The translations under genes and the position numbers were made by a program. Below the pieces are notes generated by a model that saw only the letters and a list, made by a program, of their open reading frames with translations, was not told the origin of the DNA and did not search any database. From NCBI GenBank assembly GCA_044235645.1, contig JBIIHQ010000001.1:62001-126000 (forward strand): a stretch of 64,000 bases of DNA. The letters run 5' to 3'. Positions 61,803-64,000 of this stretch are shown here, piece after piece (the stretch's first letter is position 1; each line of letters begins with the position of its first letter). Source of the DNA: OMIW01 sp044235645. GTDB lineage: Bacteria; Bdellovibrionota_C; UBA2361; OMIW01.

Positions 61803-62064
61803 GGTTACCAGCTTTCAGAAACTATGGAGATAAAGTGGGGCGGCCCGGACGATGTGTGCTAATCGACCCTACCACGGCAGAGCTAATCATCTCCAGTCCC
61901 GAGCTTTAAAAGTTGCCATCCCCCCGAGGAGTGGTTGGCATGTCGAGAGCAGCTCTTCAGAGAGCATTTACAAATCAGACCTCATCTCGGTATAAAGCAT
62001 CAAGTCCCCGTCACTGGGTTCGAAGAGACTCATTACTTTCCTCTGTCCTATGTGAGAAATCGGA
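61803..62064. promoter_or_regulatory. Divergent spacer between cytochrome c and flavoprotein genes
   Basis: The 262-base region must hold both promoters. The flavoprotein has an in-frame stop at 62053 and starts at GTG 62065. No clear operator was recognised, and a short T-loop-like stretch near 62018 does not fold as tRNA. Confidence 0.35.
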
Positions 62065-64000
62065 GTGAGCAATACGGCACCGATCCACTACAGCATCGCA
62101 ATATTGGGCGCGGGCCCGGGAGGCTTGAGCGCAGCAGCGCGGGCTGCCCGACTCGGTCTGTCGCATGTCCTTTTAGAGAAGGGGGAGATAGGTAACACGA
62201 TTTTCGACTATCAGCTCCGCAAGCATGTTATGGCTGAGCCGCAGAGGCTCCCCCTCCGCTCTGAAATTGATTTCGCGGCTGGGACACGGGAGCAAATTCT
62301 CGACGTGTGGAACCAACAGGCGCAGGAGCTTTCCATTAATGTTGAGAAGGGAGAGGTAAAAAGGCTCGAAAAAAAAGGGGATATTTTTGAGATAGTTTAT
62401 GACAAGGGGGTAGTGACTGCAGAGAAGGTTGTGCTTGCGATAGGCATGCAGGGTTCTCCTCGCCTCCTTCAGGCCAAAGGTGCAAACCTCCCCCACGTTG
62501 TCTATACCCTGTCTGACCCCGATGCGTTCCAAGGGAAGCACATCGTTGTTGTTGGTGCGGGGGATGCGGCGATCGAGAATGCGTTAGCCTTGAGTGAAAA
62601 GAACATGGTCGCGCTCGTCAATCGCTCGGGTGAGTTTGCTCGTGCGAAAGATGCGAATGTCGCGCTTATTCTCGAGGCTATAAATGCCCGAAAAATAAGA
62701 TGTTTATACGATTCTCAAATCGATCAGGTTGCCCCAGATTCTATAACGATCGCGACTCCCCACGAGGATGTTACCATTCCTTGTGACAGGGTGATCGTAC
62801 GAATCGGGTGCGTTATGCCGCGCGACTTCCTCGAGAAGTGCGGTATCGGGTTCTCTCACCCGGGCCCCGCCGCTTCGCCAGTGGTATCCGATTCGTATGA
62901 ATCAACGGTGCCGGGGTTGTACATCATCGGTGCTCTCATCGGGTATCCGTTGATAAAGCAAGCAATGAATCAGGGGTATGAGGTCATCGAGCATATCCGT
63001 GGGGCACCGATTGTGCCGGCGGATCAGCCGATGGTGGAGGAACGGCTTCAGCTTTTGACCGGCTCTGTCGAGGAGAAGTTGCGTTTTCTTCGAGGGGCGA
63101 TGCCGCTGTTCGAGGAGCTGAGTGAACCTCAGCTGAGGGAACTCGTCCTTGAATCAACACTTCACCTGAAGAGGGCCGGAGAAATAATCTTCGAAAAGAA
63201 TGACTACACCGATACTTTTTTTAGCGTAATCTCTGGCTCGGTCGATATCGAGATATCAGCAGAAAAAAGAAAGTCAGTAAAGGCAGGGCAATTTTTCGGA
63301 GAGATGGGGCTCATCTCGGGCCGTCGACGAACTGCCACGGTCCGGGCGGCTGAGGATGGAATATTTCTTGAGAGTCCTCGGAAGCAAATCCTGAAGTTGA
63401 TGAGCTCAAGTGATACGGTTAAGGCTAAGATCGACCGGGAATTCCTCTTCAGAGCTCTTCAGACATCGATTTTCCAGGAGTCGGATCCGGCATTATTAGC
63501 TTCACTCCTTGATCGAATCAAATTCCGTCGTTTCAAGCGTGGCGATGTCATTTTTCGCGAGGGAGATATCGGTGATGAGCTCTTCGTCCTGAGAAAAGGT
63601 TCGGTCAAAATATCGAGAAAAAATAGGGAGGGTCAGGACGTTGTGCAGACGTACATCGCAGCGGGGAACTACTTCGGAGAGATGGCTCTGCTCTCCGAGG
63701 ACTCGATGCAGCGAAGTGCGACGGTAACTGCGGTGGTTCCGTGTGAAGTTGTTACTCTTTCCAAGGACGACTTTCTTCACGTCATCAAAGCAAATCCTCG
63801 GGAGTATGAGCGATTCATTGGAGTGGCACGAGCGCGTCGAGTGGAAAATGTGGTCGTCAATCAGAACACGGCACAGGGCCAACTCCTAGACTTCCTATTT
63901 ACGCAGGGAGTGACAGATGCCGAGAATTTTCTTGTCATCGATTCGGACCGATGCGTCTCCTGTGATAATTGTGAGGCTGCCTGCGCCGCGACCCACGGAG
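62065..64000 (+). CDS. FAD-dependent oxidoreductase with two cyclic-nucleotide-binding domains and a 4Fe-4S motif (3' end off the window)
   Basis: The frame is open from GTG 62065 to the window end, over 645 residues. Residues 11-330 or so are a thioredoxin-reductase-like flavoprotein: FAD loop ILGAGPGGLSAAARAA and NAD(P) loop VVVGAGDAAIENALAL. The redox CxxC of true thioredoxin reductase was not found. Two cNMP-binding domains follow (FFGEMGLISGRRRTATV near residue 415 and YFGEMALLSEDS ending in RSATVTA near 540), each with the Gly-Glu and Arg that bind cyclic nucleotide phosphate. The last residues have CVSCDNCEAACAATHG, a ferredoxin-type cluster site. In-frame TGA at 62053 excludes an earlier start. 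The layout suggests cAMP-controlled electron transfer. Confidence 0.85.
   Translation, partial: MSNTAPIHYSIAILGAGPGGLSAAARAARLGLSHVLLEKGEIGNTIFDYQLRKHVMAEPQRLPLRSEIDFAAGTREQILDVWNQQAQELSINVEKGEVKRLEKKGDIFEIVYDKGVVTAEKVVLAIGMQGSPRLLQAKGANLPHVVYTLSDPDAFQGKHIVVVGAGDAAIENALALSEKNMVALVNRSGEFARAKDANVALILEAINARKIRCLYDSQIDQVAPDSITIATPHEDVTIPCDRVIVRIGCVMPRDFLEKCGIGFSHPGPAASPVVSDSYESTVPGLYIIGALIGYPLIKQAMNQGYEVIEHIRGAPIVPADQPMVEERLQLLTGSVEEKLRFLRGAMPLFEELSEPQLRELVLESTLHLKRAGEIIFEKNDYTDTFFSVISGSVDIEISAEKRKSVKAGQFFGEMGLISGRRRTATVRAAEDGIFLESPRKQILKLMSSSDTVKAKIDREFLFRALQTSIFQESDPALLASLLDRIKFRRFKRGDVIFREGDIGDELFVLRKGSVKISRKNREGQDVVQTYIAAGNYFGEMALLSEDSMQRSATVTAVVPCEVVTLSKDDFLHVIKANPREYERFIGVARARRVENVVVNQNTAQGQLLDFLFTQGVTDAENFLVIDSDRCVSCDNCEAACAATHG

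Noticed and set aside
62000..62040. GGGTTCGAAG resembling a tRNA T-loop
   Set aside because: The flanking bases do not form a T stem, and no anticodon arm or acceptor stem is found at the right distances.
61935..62195. 86-codon frame overlapping the flavoprotein start
   Set aside because: It overlaps the FAD-binding loop coding region in another frame and has no recognisable domain.

Overview
The window reads as the chromosome of an aerobic Gram-negative bacterium with a moderately GC-rich genome. Support for this comes from a caa3-type oxidase with cytochrome c fused to subunit II, a lipid II flippase, an apparent outer-membrane barrel protein, c-type cytochromes and O-antigen/capsule style sugar genes. 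The lineage cannot be fixed from sequence alone. Two enzymes resemble versions best known from Chlamydiae and plants (a class Ic-type ribonucleotide reductase beta subunit and a plant-type enoyl-ACP reductase), but the rest (ImuA/ImuB/DnaE2 mutasome, CHASE2 cyclase, FecR protein) fits a free-living deltaproteobacterium-like or candidate-phylum organism. No rRNA, tRNA or CRISPR array was found.

Layout. 1-3.5 kb: coxB (3' part, two tandem cytochrome c domains), coxA, coxC, coxD. 3.6-6.2 kb, minus strand: murJ, a YfcE-like phosphoesterase and a small membrane protein. 6.5-12.6 kb: a small exported protein, then the imuA-imuB-dnaE2 mutagenesis cassette with a perfect palindrome upstream. 12.8-19.4 kb: Nudix hydrolase, a CheY-like protein with Glu in place of the phospho-acceptor Asp, NAD synthetase, and a convergent pair of membrane proteins, one carrying a DCC1-like thiol oxidoreductase domain. 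20-21.2 kb: an exported collagen-like protein. 21.6-31.6 kb: glycosyltransferases, large membrane proteins and methyltransferases mixed with transposase debris. 31.6-35.6 kb: a trigger-factor-like protein lacking the PPIase domain, FabI, NadD and a protein with 13-residue repeats. 36-40.6 kb: nrdA-nrdB with upstream NrdR-box-like sites. 40.7-51.9 kb: a surface-polysaccharide island with a UDP-GlcNAc to L-sugar pathway and a methyltransferase broken by a single amber codon. 52-64 kb: an exported propeller-like protein, a CHASE2 adenylate cyclase divergent from a FecR-TPR-barrel protein, an HD phosphohydrolase, a multihaem cytochrome c, and the start of a flavoprotein carrying two cyclic-nucleotide-binding domains and an iron-sulfur motif.

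How the genes may work together. The last 10 kb could form one circuit: a periplasm-sensing cyclase makes cAMP, an HD hydrolase may remove it, and a redox flavoprotein with two cyclic-nucleotide sensors, divergent from a multihaem cytochrome, would respond to it, with an envelope-spanning FecR-TPR-barrel protein beside the cyclase. This is an inference from gene order and domains. The DNA-metabolism genes (mutasome; class Ic RNR with NrdR sites) and the polysaccharide genes are more conventional modules carrying several unusual residue changes, listed in the findings.
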